Shown: positions 45,593-53,640 of the stretch, piece after piece | How positions within the stretch are numbered: the stretch's first letter is position 1 | Layout: each line of letters opens with the position of its first letter | Assembly: GCA_040401995.1 (NCBI GenBank) | Contig: JBBANM010000001.1 | Span: 81,802-145,801, forward strand | Length of the DNA stretch: 64,000 nt | Reading direction: 5' to 3' | From: Haliscomenobacter sp040401995 | Lineage (GTDB): Bacteria; Bacteroidota; Bacteroidia; Chitinophagales; Saprospiraceae | Notes under the pieces: model-generated | Told to the model about the DNA's origin: nothing | Databases searched by the model: none | The model's input: the letters and a program-made list of their open reading frames with translations, nothing else | Program-made: the position numbers and the translations under genes

Positions 45593-47140
45593 CTACAACC
45601 TTTCCTCCAACCATTCATCAATCCCTCTTGCCTCTGTGCTGAAATTTACACCAACTCCAGTCAATTTTTTCCCACTATTTCGGTATTTATCTGCGTAACC
45701 TTTTTGTTTGATTTGAGCAATCGCCTCAGCAGCAGACTTATTGAATTTGAACTCAAAAATATACACATCACTGGTTGTTTGTACGACTGCATCGGCGCGA
45801 CCGCGAGCGGAGTGCACCTCACTTTGAGTGTACATACCCAGATAGCTGAATACTAGATGGATCAAGCCGTGATACAAGCCTTCCGATTTTTTGTCAAAAA
45901 CCTCGCTGGGCAGGTCAGCCAGTAAGCCATCTAAGATTTCGCGGACTTGTGTAAGATTTTCTTGCGTGAAAGCCTGCTTGAGGTTGCGGATGGTCAGTCC
46001 GGTATCAGTACGATGTGCATCTTTAGCCAGATCATCAATCAAAAACTGGTACATACTTTGACGAACCTCCTTGTTGGGGTAATCGAGGATCATATCTCCC
46101 GTCCAAAGGTCTAGCTCTTTGACCGTCAAATAGCCAGTTTGAAAAAGAATGGAAGTCAAGTCAAGGTTTTCGATATCATATCGCTCAAAGGTGGTGTTAT
46201 TAGCCGGAGTGTTTTCGACATCGAATATTTCCAATTTGTGCATTTGTGCTATCAAAAACCGTGGGCTTCCCGTAGAAAACCAAAAATTGGTAAACCGTTG
46301 TGCCGCAAAAAAGCGCAATACGCCAAATGGGTTGTACACTCGCCTTACTCCATCCCAGGAATAGCCGTTGTACCATTCGCGTATGCTTTCCAGAATCCTT
46401 TGACGATCCACTCCAAGTACGGTTTGAACCGCTTGTAAGTGATCTTCAAAATAATGTTCCAACTCTTGTTGGGTATAACCTGTTATAGTTGCATACTGAG
46501 AACTAAGGGTGATGTCGTGTAAATTGTTGAGGTGTGAAAAAATAGAAACCTGGGCGAATTTGGAAATTCCAGTAATGAAGACCAATTGCAGGTGTTCATC
46601 GGCACTTTTTATTACAGAATAAAAATTGCGGAGGATCTCGCGATTGACTTTGGCTTGCTCGATGGTCTGTTGTTCCTGATAATCGATGATGGGTTTGTCG
46701 TATTCATCGATGAGTAGAACCACCTTGCCATAGGCATCATGAAGTTGTTGGATCAGTTCCTTGAATTGACTTTTGTAGTCTGTAGCTTTGAGTACCAAAT
46801 TATGCCTTTTGGCCAGTAACTTAAGCTCCTGTGAAATTGCGTTTTCCAAGCCAAGTTGCTCGTAACTCATTGCATCAAATGAAAAATGCAAAACCGGATT
46901 GCTTTTGCTCCAATCCCATTGATTTTCAATCCATAAACCTGAAAAAAGCTCTTGTCGGCCTTCAAACAAAGACTTAATGGTATTTAAAAGCAGCGATTTG
47001 CCAAAGCGGCGTGGACGGGATAGGAAATAAGTTGCACCGGTGGTGACCAATTGATGGATAATCTTGGTTTTGTCCACGTAAATATAATCGCCTTCAATCA
47101 GCTTGTCGAAAGCTTGTATGCCGATAGGTAATTTTTCCAT
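45593..47140 (-). CDS. AAA-ATPase-like / PD-(D/E)XK nuclease-like protein (DUF1703 type)
   Basis: A 515-residue protein; the ATG at 47140 (MEKLPIGIQAFDKL) is preferred because the extension up to 47269 is not conserved-looking. The N-terminal AAA-ATPase-like domain (PF09820 type) has YVDKTKIIHQL, the Walker A variant SRPRRFGKSLLLN (K48, S49) and Walker B VVLLIDEYDKPI. The C-terminal domain is the PDDEXK_9 type: GRADAVVQTTSDVYIFEFKFNKSA with the D and the E-x-K triad, then ALAQIKQKGYADKY-like helix (AEAIAQIKQKGYADKY). Such proteins are numerous in Bacteroidota genomes; function is unknown, with mobile or defence roles suspected. It is divergent from another ATPase/PD-(D/E)XK gene 272 bp away. 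Confidence 0.9.
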   Translation of the reverse strand: MEKLPIGIQAFDKLIEGDYIYVDKTKIIHQLVTTGATYFLSRPRRFGKSLLLNTIKSLFEGRQELFSGLWIENQWDWSKSNPVLHFSFDAMSYEQLGLENAISQELKLLAKRHNLVLKATDYKSQFKELIQQLHDAYGKVVLLIDEYDKPIIDYQEQQTIEQAKVNREILRNFYSVIKSADEHLQLVFITGISKFAQVSIFSHLNNLHDITLSSQYATITGYTQQELEHYFEDHLQAVQTVLGVDRQRILESIREWYNGYSWDGVRRVYNPFGVLRFFAAQRFTNFWFSTGSPRFLIAQMHKLEIFDVENTPANNTTFERYDIENLDLTSILFQTGYLTVKELDLWTGDMILDYPNKEVRQSMYQFLIDDLAKDAHRTDTGLTIRNLKQAFTQENLTQVREILDGLLADLPSEVFDKKSEGLYHGLIHLVFSYLGMYTQSEVHSARGRADAVVQTTSDVYIFEFKFNKSAAEAIAQIKQKGYADKYRNSGKKLTGVGVNFSTEARGIDEWLEERL

Positions 47141-47308
47141 GGGCTTAAAGATAGCAATTTTCAGGCTAAATTGTCGATGTAGAACACGGATTGTAGTAGT
47201 GTGTGTTTTGATTTTTACAACGAAGTTGGGGGCGACTTTTGCCATTTGTAGCACGAATAAAAAGTCCAAACAGGATCTAAGGTTCTTACTCGGCTACAAA
47301 ACCGGCCT

Positions 47309-47355
47309 TATTCTTTTCCAAAACTGAACTTTTAAAGCAGTTTTGGAAAAGAATA
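47309..47355. promoter_or_regulatory. Perfect 18-bp inverted repeat, operator candidate 1
   Basis: TATTCTTTTCCAAAACTG (47309-47326) and its exact reverse complement (47338-47355) are separated by 11 bases. It lies in the 272-bp divergent region between the two ATPase genes. The motif TTTTCCAAAACT recurs in the second palindrome. There is no long T-run after it, so an operator is more likely than a terminator. Confidence 0.75.
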
Positions 47356-47361
47356 GTAGTC

Positions 47362-47406
47362 ATTTTCTTCCAGAATTGACTTTTTTTCTTAGTTTTGGAA
47401 GAAAAT
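47362..47406. promoter_or_regulatory. Related inverted repeat next to the start codon, operator candidate 2
   Basis: ATTTTCTTCCAGAATT (47362-47377) and AGTTTTGGAAGAAAAT (47391-47406) pair with two mismatches. Its right arm ends 6 bp before the ATG at 47413. The half-site (TTTTC-TTCCA-AA-T) is the same as in the preceding palindrome, so four half-sites lie in about 100 bp. Confidence 0.7.
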
Positions 47407-47412
47407 AAGCAC

Positions 47413-48834
47413 ATGAAGATTATTGGTCGACAACGGGAAAAGGTGAGATTAACAGAAATTGTAGAGTCCGATCAGCCTGCTTTTGTCGCCATCTATGGGC
47501 GCCGAAGAGTTGGTAAAACCTTCTTAGTTAAGGAGTTTTTTAATCATCAATTCACATTTTACACCACCGGACTAGCCAATGGCGCAACCAAAACACTGCT
47601 GCTCAATTTCACCATTGCCCTTAATAATACGTTCGATAAAGAATTCAAAACGCCGGAAAATTGGCTCAGTGCTTTTTCACTGCTTCAAACTGAGCTCTCC
47701 AAAGTAAGCGGCCCACGGGTGATTTTCATTGATGAATTACCTTGGTTCGACACCAAAAAGTCTGATTTTTTAACTGGGCTGGAATACTTTTGGAACAGTT
47801 GGGCCAGTAGCCAATCAGGTCTCAAACTATTCGTATGTGGCTCGGCTGCAGCCTGGATGATCAATGAACTGATTAGAAACAAAGGCGGCCTGTACAACCG
47901 GGTAACCCATCGCATCAAAATTGAGCCCTTTACCCTCCATGAAACGGAACAGTTTTTTCAAACCAGAGATATCCTATTTGACCGCTACCAAATTATTAAC
48001 TTGTATATGGTCATGGGAGGCATTCCCTACTACCTTGAGCAAGTAAAAAAGGGTTTGAGCGCGGTTCAAAACATTGAAAAAATTTGCTTTGAAGAGACTG
48101 GCTTGTTGAACTCGGAATTCAAATTCACTTTTGCCTCCCTCTTTAAAAATGCAGCCCAACACGAACAGATTTTGCGAAAAATCTATGAACTGGGCAGTCG
48201 GGCCACCCGAGAAAATCTGATCAAAAAAGCCAATATAACCTCCAGCGGGGATTTGACAAGCAAACTTAACGAATTGGAGGAAAGCGGTTTCCTGAAATCC
48301 TATGTGCCATTTGGCGGCAATAAAAACAGGAAAGTTTATGTCATTTCGGACTATTACACCTTATTCTACTTGCGCTTCATTGAAAATATAGGAACCTATG
48401 AAACTGGGAATTGGGTCAATCGCATCAACGATCCAGCAGTAAATGTTTGGGCAGGACTGGCTTTTGAACAAATCTGCTGGGATCATGCCCGCAACATCAA
48501 AAAAGCCTTGGGAATTAACGGCATTTATAGCGAAACCAGCTCTTGGTACAAAGCGGCAGACTCTACTTCAGGTGGCGCCCAAATCGACCTGATCATCGAC
48601 CGAAAAGACCGGGTAATCAACCTTTTTGAAATCAAATTTTCGATCAATGCTTACGAGATCACCAAGGCTTATGACCTCGTTTTGCGCAATAAAATCGCTG
48701 CGTTTATTCAAAGTACTAAGACGAAAAAGGCAGTGTTTTTGGTGATGCTGACTACGTTTGGGTTAGTAAAAAATGAGTATGCACGTTCGGTGGTGCAGAA
48801 TGAGTTGAAGATGGATGATTTGTTTGAGGGGTAG
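47413..48834 (+). CDS. ATPase (PF01637-type) with C-terminal DUF234 PD-(D/E)XK domain
   Basis: A 473-residue protein. I start at the ATG at 47413 (MKIIGRQREKVRLTEI) because the TTG at 47395 lies within a palindrome. The ATPase has Walker A YGRRRVGKTFLVKEF (residues 28-42) and Walker B PRVIFIDELPWFD, with ATPase_2/archaeal ATPase features such as CGSAAAWM and YMVMGGIPYYL. A winged-helix-like stretch follows (GSRATRENLIKKANITSSGDLTSKLNELEESGFL). The C-terminal DUF234 region contains GGAQIDLIIDRKDRVINLFEIKFS, a D...E-x-K nuclease-like core. Function unknown; the architecture parallels that of the divergent neighbour, though the families differ. The palindromes upstream suggest tight, perhaps self-, regulation. 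Confidence 0.9.
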   Translation: MKIIGRQREKVRLTEIVESDQPAFVAIYGRRRVGKTFLVKEFFNHQFTFYTTGLANGATKTLLLNFTIALNNTFDKEFKTPENWLSAFSLLQTELSKVSGPRVIFIDELPWFDTKKSDFLTGLEYFWNSWASSQSGLKLFVCGSAAAWMINELIRNKGGLYNRVTHRIKIEPFTLHETEQFFQTRDILFDRYQIINLYMVMGGIPYYLEQVKKGLSAVQNIEKICFEETGLLNSEFKFTFASLFKNAAQHEQILRKIYELGSRATRENLIKKANITSSGDLTSKLNELEESGFLKSYVPFGGNKNRKVYVISDYYTLFYLRFIENIGTYETGNWVNRINDPAVNVWAGLAFEQICWDHARNIKKALGINGIYSETSSWYKAADSTSGGAQIDLIIDRKDRVINLFEIKFSINAYEITKAYDLVLRNKIAAFIQSTKTKKAVFLVMLTTFGLVKNEYARSVVQNELKMDDLFEG

Positions 48835-49009
48835 GCAATAGAGATAGCGATCGATAGTCGGTATATTCGATATTCACATTGTGTGTGAACTCTCCATTTA
48901 GTTACCATCCTGTATTCCTGCCAAAAAACTAGCCGAGGTGTCACTACATAGAACAAGGTGACGCCCAAAATAATAACTCAGCGATTAATAGATTAAGTAC
49001 GGTCGCTGT

Positions 49010-50083
49010 CTACCACCTAGCCACCACAAAAAACGCCTTCTTTGGCTGATATTTTTCATCAAAAAGCAGTGGATAATCCTTCCGGCCACGAACGGGAAAG
49101 TTATCCAACCAAGAGGACTTGTCGGACAAATTCCAGAAAGTAACGCCGGTGATGGCTTTGCGGTGTTTGCGCAATACTTCAAAGAGCATTTTGTACTGCG
49201 CCACCTGCTTGGCTTCGATTTCAGGAGTATATTCGACTTTGCCGGTAAAAGGTTCGGTCTTTCGCTCATGCTCTTTGGGGTGAATAGATACATCCAACTC
49301 CGTAACCTGAACTTGTAAACCCAAACTGGCAAATTTGGTGATTGAAGTTTCGAGCTCTTCAGCAGTCGGTTCAGTGAGCGCCCAATGCCCTTGTAGACCG
49401 ACTCCGTGAATAGGTACTCCTTTTTCCTTCAATCCTTTCACTACTAGATAGATGCGTTCCCGTTTGGCGGCATTTTCGGTATTGTAATCGTTGTAAAAAA
49501 GAGTTGCTTTAGGGTCCGCTTCGTGGGCATATTGGAAGGCTTTTTCAATGTATTCCGGGCCAATGATCTCGTAAAACGGTGATTTGCGGTATAGGTCGCT
49601 ACCATCACCATCAGGTATGGCTTCGTTGACAACATCCCAGGCGTAAATTTTACCTTTGTACCTACCTACCACATCGAAAATATGTTGCTTCAGGCGCGCC
49701 AAAAGCACTTCCTTGGTCACCGTGGCGCCAGTAGAATCTTTGAAAAACCAATTTGGCGTTTGATTGTGCCAACAAAGGGTGTGGCCACGCAATTTGAGAC
49801 CGTGTTGCACGGCAAAATCAGCAATTTTATCCGCTGGTTCCCAGTTATAGCGCTTTTCTTCGGGGTGAATGGGGCCAATTTTCATCGCATTTTCGGGGGT
49901 CATGCTGTTGAATTGCGCCAGGATTAGTGCAGATTCCTCCGAGTTATCCATCATGCGCGGATTAACGGCAACACCAATGGGGAAATACTTTTTGTAATAA
50001 TCCTTGAGTCCCTTGGCGGACTGCGCAAAGGTGATTTGGATGGTTAAAGCAAAAAAGAGGAGGAATAAAGACTTGATTTTCAT
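49010..50083 (-). CDS. Endo-1,4-beta-xylanase, glycoside hydrolase family 10
   Basis: A 357-residue secreted enzyme: signal peptide MKIKSLFLLFFALTIQITFAQ, then one GH10 TIM barrel. The acid/base is E154 in WDVVNEAIPDGDG and the nucleophile E262 in VQVTELDVSIHP. Substrate-site stretches KLRGHTLCWHNQTPNWF and GVGLQGHW are also classical. It hydrolyses internal beta-1,4 bonds of xylan. No carbohydrate-binding module or T9SS sorting domain is attached, so it is probably periplasmic or released by another route. It stands alone, without a SusC/SusD locus, between the ATPase gene and the toxin module, and lies inside the segment flanked by the 26-bp direct repeats. Confidence 0.97.
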   Translation of the reverse strand: MKIKSLFLLFFALTIQITFAQSAKGLKDYYKKYFPIGVAVNPRMMDNSEESALILAQFNSMTPENAMKIGPIHPEEKRYNWEPADKIADFAVQHGLKLRGHTLCWHNQTPNWFFKDSTGATVTKEVLLARLKQHIFDVVGRYKGKIYAWDVVNEAIPDGDGSDLYRKSPFYEIIGPEYIEKAFQYAHEADPKATLFYNDYNTENAAKRERIYLVVKGLKEKGVPIHGVGLQGHWALTEPTAEELETSITKFASLGLQVQVTELDVSIHPKEHERKTEPFTGKVEYTPEIEAKQVAQYKMLFEVLRKHRKAITGVTFWNLSDKSSWLDNFPVRGRKDYPLLFDEKYQPKKAFFVVARW

Positions 50084-50204
50084 GATGTTTTTCGTTGGTA
50101 TATAAATATTTCTAATTCAATTGCCCGCTCGTTTGCAAAATTCACTACAAGGGGTGAAGACTTGGATTAGCAATAGCCTAACATTCTTCAGTAGGTGATA
50201 ACTA

Positions 50205-50235
50205 TTGCTACCAGTAAAAAAAAATCGTAGCTTTA
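50205..50235 (+). promoter_or_regulatory. Promoter for the MazF-type module
   Basis: TTG at 50205-50207 and TAGCTTTA at 50228-50235 (seven of eight consensus positions), 20-bp spacing, 34 bp before the antitoxin start. Confidence 0.55.
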
Positions 50236-50269
50236 TATTTTAATCAATGCCATCAAATTAACATTTAAA

Positions 50270-50497
50270 ATGGTCAATCTACAAACCATTAAAGCCAAAA
50301 TTATCCAAAAACTACAGGAAACCAATGAGGAGTGGGTTATCCGTAGTATTCAAAAACTGCTAGATATCGATGATTCCGATGAAACACTTTTCTGGAATGC
50401 AGTTTCTTTAAACAACCTAACCCATGCTTATAGTAATGATGAGCCTGATTATGATGGTTATGAAGTAAAAGAGCCTAATGAAGATTACAAGGTATGA
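50270..50497 (+). CDS. Small protein, probable antitoxin
   Basis: A 75-residue acidic protein with an N-terminal amphipathic helix pair (NLQTIKAKIIQKLQETNEEWVIRSIQKLLDID) and a disordered, Tyr/Glu/Asp-rich tail (DEPDYDGYEVKEPNEDYKV). It has no familiar DNA-binding motif. Its stop overlaps the start of the MazF-type toxin gene (ATGA, 50494-50497), the usual order and coupling for antitoxin-toxin pairs. The acidic tail could wrap the basic toxin surface, as MazE does, but the sequence is not recognisably MazE. Function is inferred mainly from position. Confidence 0.65.
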   Translation: MVNLQTIKAKIIQKLQETNEEWVIRSIQKLLDIDDSDETLFWNAVSLNNLTHAYSNDEPDYDGYEVKEPNEDYKV

Positions 50498-50835
50498 AAA
50501 GTGGTAATATAGTCTTAATTCCACTGCCTCAATCCGATGGCGCTATCAAACGACGACCAGCATTGTTATTAAAAAAAATGCCACCATTTGATGATTGGTT
50601 GCTTTGCGGTATTTCTACCCAATTAAAACAAAAAGTGGAAGGCTTTGACCGGATACTTCAAGAAGACGCTTTTTATTTTCTACAAACTGGTTTACAACAC
50701 ACTTCTTTGATTCGTTTAGGATTTTTAGCAGTGGTTCCAAAAAGTCAGATTGTTGGCAGTATCGGTGAAATACCAGCTGAAATGTTAAAAGAATTATTAC
50801 AAACTTTAAGTGACTTTATTATTTCGGGAAGATAA
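50494..50835 (+). CDS. PemK/MazF-family toxin (endoribonuclease)
   Basis: A 113-residue protein with the MazF/PemK fold pattern: GNIVLIPLPQSDGAIKRRPALLLKK at the start (the conserved R-P-A), then a strand with CGISTQLKQ, and TSLIRLGFLAVVPKSQIVGSIGEIP at the end (the T/S-x-x-R and G-x-I pattern). Related toxins cut mRNA at short sequences; whether this one is active is unknown. It overlaps the antitoxin by 4 bp. The last codons (ISGR-stop) lie within the right copy of the 26-bp direct repeat, so the present C-terminus may have been shaped by the recombination event that placed the module here. Confidence 0.85.
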   Translation: MKSGNIVLIPLPQSDGAIKRRPALLLKKMPPFDDWLLCGISTQLKQKVEGFDRILQEDAFYFLQTGLQHTSLIRLGFLAVVPKSQIVGSIGEIPAEMLKELLQTLSDFIISGR

Positions 50836-50850
50836 TCTGGCTAAAAAATA
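50825..50850 (+). repeat. 26-bp direct repeat, right copy, with remnant of a GNAT 3' end
   Basis: Matches 45530-45555 at 25 of 26 positions. Read in the GNAT frame the copy gives EDNLAKKY followed at once by a TGA, 13 bp before the osmC start. It therefore looks like the original end of a GNAT gene that once preceded osmC. Confidence 0.85.
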
Positions 50851-50865
50851 TTGAACCGAACCTAA

Positions 50866-51339
50866 ATGAGCAAAACCCACACCTACCAAATCCAACTTCA
50901 ATGGACGGGCAACCTAGGCAAGGGAACAGCCAATTACCGCGCCTACAGCCGTGACCATGAGCTGCAAGCAACCGGAAAACCCGTCATTCTTGGTTCTTCT
51001 GACCCCGCTTTTCGCGGCGATTCTCAGCGCTACAACCCGGAAGAACAATTGGTAGCAGCACTCTCTTCCTGTCACATGTTGTGGTACTTGCACTTGTGTG
51101 CGGAGGCGGGAATTGTAGTGGTCGACTATTCAGATGCGGCTACCGGCACGATGCTAGAAACCGAAGATGGCGGGGGGCGTTTTGTGGAGGTGACTTTGCA
51201 TCCAAAAGTGAGCATTCAGCAGAGCGAAATGACCGAAAAAGCGCTCGCCTTGCACGAGCGCGCGCATGAACTGTGTTTTATCGCCAATTCCGTCAATTTT
51301 CCAGTGCTTTGTGAAGGAACCATCGAAGTTCTTTCATAA
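50866..51339 (+). CDS. OsmC/Ohr-family peroxidase
   Basis: A 157-residue protein of the OsmC superfamily, thiol peroxidases that reduce organic hydroperoxides. The peroxidatic cysteine is C69 in ALSSCHMLWYLHLCAEAGI and the resolving cysteine is C137 in HELCFIANSVNFPV. The N-terminal pattern YQIQLQWTGNLGKGTANYRAYSRDH matches the YhfA/OsmC subgroup rather than classical Ohr. It is cytoplasmic and probably a homodimer. It is convergent with the NUDIX gene, with a 6-bp overlap of coding ends. A GNAT-gene remnant lies right before its start, as described for the direct repeat. Confidence 0.93.
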   Translation: MSKTHTYQIQLQWTGNLGKGTANYRAYSRDHELQATGKPVILGSSDPAFRGDSQRYNPEEQLVAALSSCHMLWYLHLCAEAGIVVVDYSDAATGTMLETEDGGGRFVEVTLHPKVSIQQSEMTEKALALHERAHELCFIANSVNFPVLCEGTIEVLS

Positions 51340-51885
51340 AAATCGACCGCGTTTGCGTTGGGCTTCTACTTGCAGTAGCGCGGCAACCGATAGGCCATCG
51401 GTTATTTCGCCGCGCAAAACCATGTCGATGACTTCATCAAAGGGCAGTTTGCGCACTTGAAGGTCTTCGGTGTCTTCTGGTTCGGCTTCTCCAAACGTTA
51501 AATCTTGCGCCAGGTAGGCGATGGCGACTTCGTCTGTGACGGAGTTGGAAGTGTGCATGTCGAGTACATGCGTCCAGCGCAGGGCGGTGATGCCGGTTTC
51601 TTCTAGTAATTCTCTTTTGGCAGCATCCAGCGCCAATTCCCCCGAAGGACAACCACCTTCTGGAATTTCCCAAGTATACAAATCTAAAGTGTAGCGGTAT
51701 TGCCCCACTAGCCAGGTGTTCCAATCGGCATCTATGGGTACAATGCCCACGGCCAGGTTTTTGAAATGCACTACGCCATAAATACCGGGATTGCCCGAGG
51801 GGTTGATGACGTCACGATGGGAGATATTGATCCAGGGGTTATCGTAAACCTGTTTGTTGGTTAAAGTTTTCCAGGGATTTTGCAT
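51334..51885 (-). CDS. NUDIX hydrolase
   Basis: A 183-residue protein with a complete Nudix box, GGCPSGELALDAAKRELLEETGI (G-x5-E-x7-R-E-x-x-E-E-x-G). The region around it (YTWEIPEGG, TSNSVTDEVAIAYLAQDL) resembles the ADP-ribose pyrophosphatase/GDP-mannose hydrolase group, so hydrolysis of ADP-sugars is the likely activity. The enzyme is cytoplasmic. Its last codons overlap the end of osmC by 6 bp on the opposite strand. The YdcF-like gene lies 84 bp upstream and shares the direction. Confidence 0.93.
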   Translation of the reverse strand: MQNPWKTLTNKQVYDNPWINISHRDVINPSGNPGIYGVVHFKNLAVGIVPIDADWNTWLVGQYRYTLDLYTWEIPEGGCPSGELALDAAKRELLEETGITALRWTHVLDMHTSNSVTDEVAIAYLAQDLTFGEAEPEDTEDLQVRKLPFDEVIDMVLRGEITDGLSVAALLQVEAQRKRGRFL

Positions 51886-51969
51886 GCGATTGAGGATGAA
51901 TTAAGCCAAAAAATTCTTCTTCTTGTACGGAAGCTTCCGTAAAAAGATCCGGTAGAGTAGGGGGATTTT

Positions 51970-52725
51970 TTAAATATACCCTGCCGCCCAATAAGCCAAC
52001 ATACCCACCCACTCTTTGATCAATGCTTCCCATTTGCCCAATACCTCGGGTTGGAACTGGATGATCATCCAAGGAGTGTAGCGCTCTTGCAGGTAATCGG
52101 TGCAGTAGTAATCGAGTGGAAAGCCAACTTTGGCAAAACAGGCTTTGGCGCGGCGCATATGCCAAGCAGAGGTGATGAGCAAACAACGCGTTTCGTGTAA
52201 GTGGTTTTTTACTAATTGGGCGGTAAATTCCGCATTTTCGTGGGTGTTTCTCGAACGGGTTTCTACCACGATTGCATCTTTAGGCAGATGCATGGTTTGT
52301 AAAAAACGCATAGCCTCAGTGGCTTCACTTATTTTTTTTCCAGTAACATTTGCCGACCCACTGGTGATGATGATTTGTTTAATTTTGCCTTTCTCGTACA
52401 ATTCTAAGGTTTGGGTAAAGCGGTTGGCGCCGGGACCGAAGTGATAACGCCCATCTTGTGGAAAGCCGTTTTGGTTGGAAAAACCACCCAATAAAATCCC
52501 GGCATCATAGGGAACTTGCACTTTTTGGGGGGGCAATTCCCAGAGGTAGGCAGCTAAATTAAATAAACCTTTGTTGGAAAATAGCAACAAAACCCATAAA
52601 GCCAGCCAGCCACAACGCCGGCGAAACTTCACCCTTCTACCCAATAAACTGCCTATCAATAAAATGAATAGCCAAGAAATGGGCTTGATCCCAAACGCTA
52701 ACAATTTTGACAATACAAAAAACAT
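51970..52725 (-). CDS. YdcF/ElyC-like membrane protein (DUF218)
   Basis: A 251-residue protein with two N-terminal membrane helices (FFVLSKLLAFGIKPISWLFILL and a following WLALWVLLLF) and a DUF218 domain outside: AGILLGGFSN, FTQTLELYEKGKIKQIIITSG, VVETRSRNTHENAEF (the conserved S-R-x-T-x-E-N) and CLLITSAWHMRRAKACF (the T-S-x-x-H-M-x-R motif). E. coli ElyC and SanA belong here and affect envelope integrity and undecaprenyl-phosphate-dependent synthesis. The C-terminus (WVGMLAYWAAGYI) is hydrophobic and typical for the ElyC subgroup. Confidence 0.92.
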   Translation of the reverse strand: MFFVLSKLLAFGIKPISWLFILLIGSLLGRRVKFRRRCGWLALWVLLLFSNKGLFNLAAYLWELPPQKVQVPYDAGILLGGFSNQNGFPQDGRYHFGPGANRFTQTLELYEKGKIKQIIITSGSANVTGKKISEATEAMRFLQTMHLPKDAIVVETRSRNTHENAEFTAQLVKNHLHETRCLLITSAWHMRRAKACFAKVGFPLDYYCTDYLQERYTPWMIIQFQPEVLGKWEALIKEWVGMLAYWAAGYI

Positions 52726-52746
52726 GGGATATTAGGTTTTTGGGTT

Positions 52747-52910
52747 TAGAGCCTGTTCAGGTTTTGGATTCTGGGCTCCATGAGGCAAATTTTATTTCGG
52801 GCTTCGTTAAAATTTTCGCCGTATTGCCCACATACGGCTGCAAATTTTGCCTCGCCTGAAATAAAATTAGCTCTCCTTCGCCTCAGATCCAAAATCTGAA
52901 CAAGCTCTTA
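52747..52910. repeat. Long-hairpin intergenic element, family AGAGCTTGTTCAG, copy 3
   Basis: The arms 52748-52769 (starting AGAGCCTGTTCAG) and 52887-52908 pair over 22 bases with two mismatches. The interior is another imperfect palindrome (GCCGTATTGCCCACATACGGC at its centre is 21 bases, near 52818-52838). It occupies nearly all of the gap between the YdcF-like and rhomboid genes. Confidence 0.85.
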
Positions 52911-52938
52911 AACATCGGTTTTACAAACAACAGAATAC

Positions 52939-53580
52939 TTAAAATGGCCAACTTGGTCCGCTGATGAATTGCTGCCACAAATACCCCAACAAGATCGGTT
53001 TTAGCGCATAAATCGTGATCAGCATATAGATGAACCCATAAACGCCGCCCCAAAAGTGGGCATCGTGGGCGATGTTGTCAAATGCCCGGCGCGCCATGTA
53101 CGAGGAATACAGCAAGTACAATACGCCAAAAACGATGGCCGGTACCGGTGGAAAAAAGAACCAATTCCAAGGATCAAGCAAAACGTAGGAGAAAACAATA
53201 GCTGAAGTTGCGCCCGATGCGCCAACTGCCGCATATCCCCGATCTTCCTGATGCTTAAAATAATCTGGAATAGCAGCAACTACAATAGCGGTTAAATATA
53301 GGGTGATAAACAAAATTGGCCCCGTTACTACACCAAAAGTTTGTTTGAAAAAAGGCTCGATGACTTGTCCAAACTGGTACAATACCAACATGTTGATCAA
53401 TAAATGCTCCACACTGGCATGCACAAAACCATGGGTGATGAAGCGAAAATAATCGTGGTTATGCTTGATAGTGTAGGGATGAAACAGCAGCTTGAGCTGC
53501 ATGTCGTGCTTGTTTAACGCTTGCCACGAGATAAATCCGGTGGCGATGATCAGACTATAGGTAATCGGAAGTTGTTCCAT
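52939..53580 (-). CDS. Rhomboid-family intramembrane serine protease
   Basis: A 213-residue membrane protein with six predicted helices. The catalytic Ser is S122 in the GASG motif (AAVGASGATSAIVF) and the catalytic His is H175 in AHFWGGVYGF (A-H-x-x-G-x3-G). The H59-x3-N63 motif in SVEHLLINMLV, which forms the oxyanion site, is also present. It should cleave transmembrane substrates near their ends; the substrate is unknown. It is a minimal six-helix rhomboid without extra domains. The gene precedes rlmH in reverse order: rlmH ends 60 bp upstream, so cotranscription is possible. Confidence 0.95.
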   Translation of the reverse strand: MEQLPITYSLIIATGFISWQALNKHDMQLKLLFHPYTIKHNHDYFRFITHGFVHASVEHLLINMLVLYQFGQVIEPFFKQTFGVVTGPILFITLYLTAIVVAAIPDYFKHQEDRGYAAVGASGATSAIVFSYVLLDPWNWFFFPPVPAIVFGVLYLLYSSYMARRAFDNIAHDAHFWGGVYGFIYMLITIYALKPILLGYLWQQFISGPSWPF

Positions 53581-53640
53581 TCGGATGTGGGTGTTGAATT
53601 TGCGGGAAAGATAAGGAAATATGCGGAATGAGCAAGGCCA

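Noticed and set aside
45593..50835. The accessory segment considered as an integrative element with its own integrase
   Set aside because: No integrase, recombinase or transposase frame is present; only the flanking direct repeat supports mobility.
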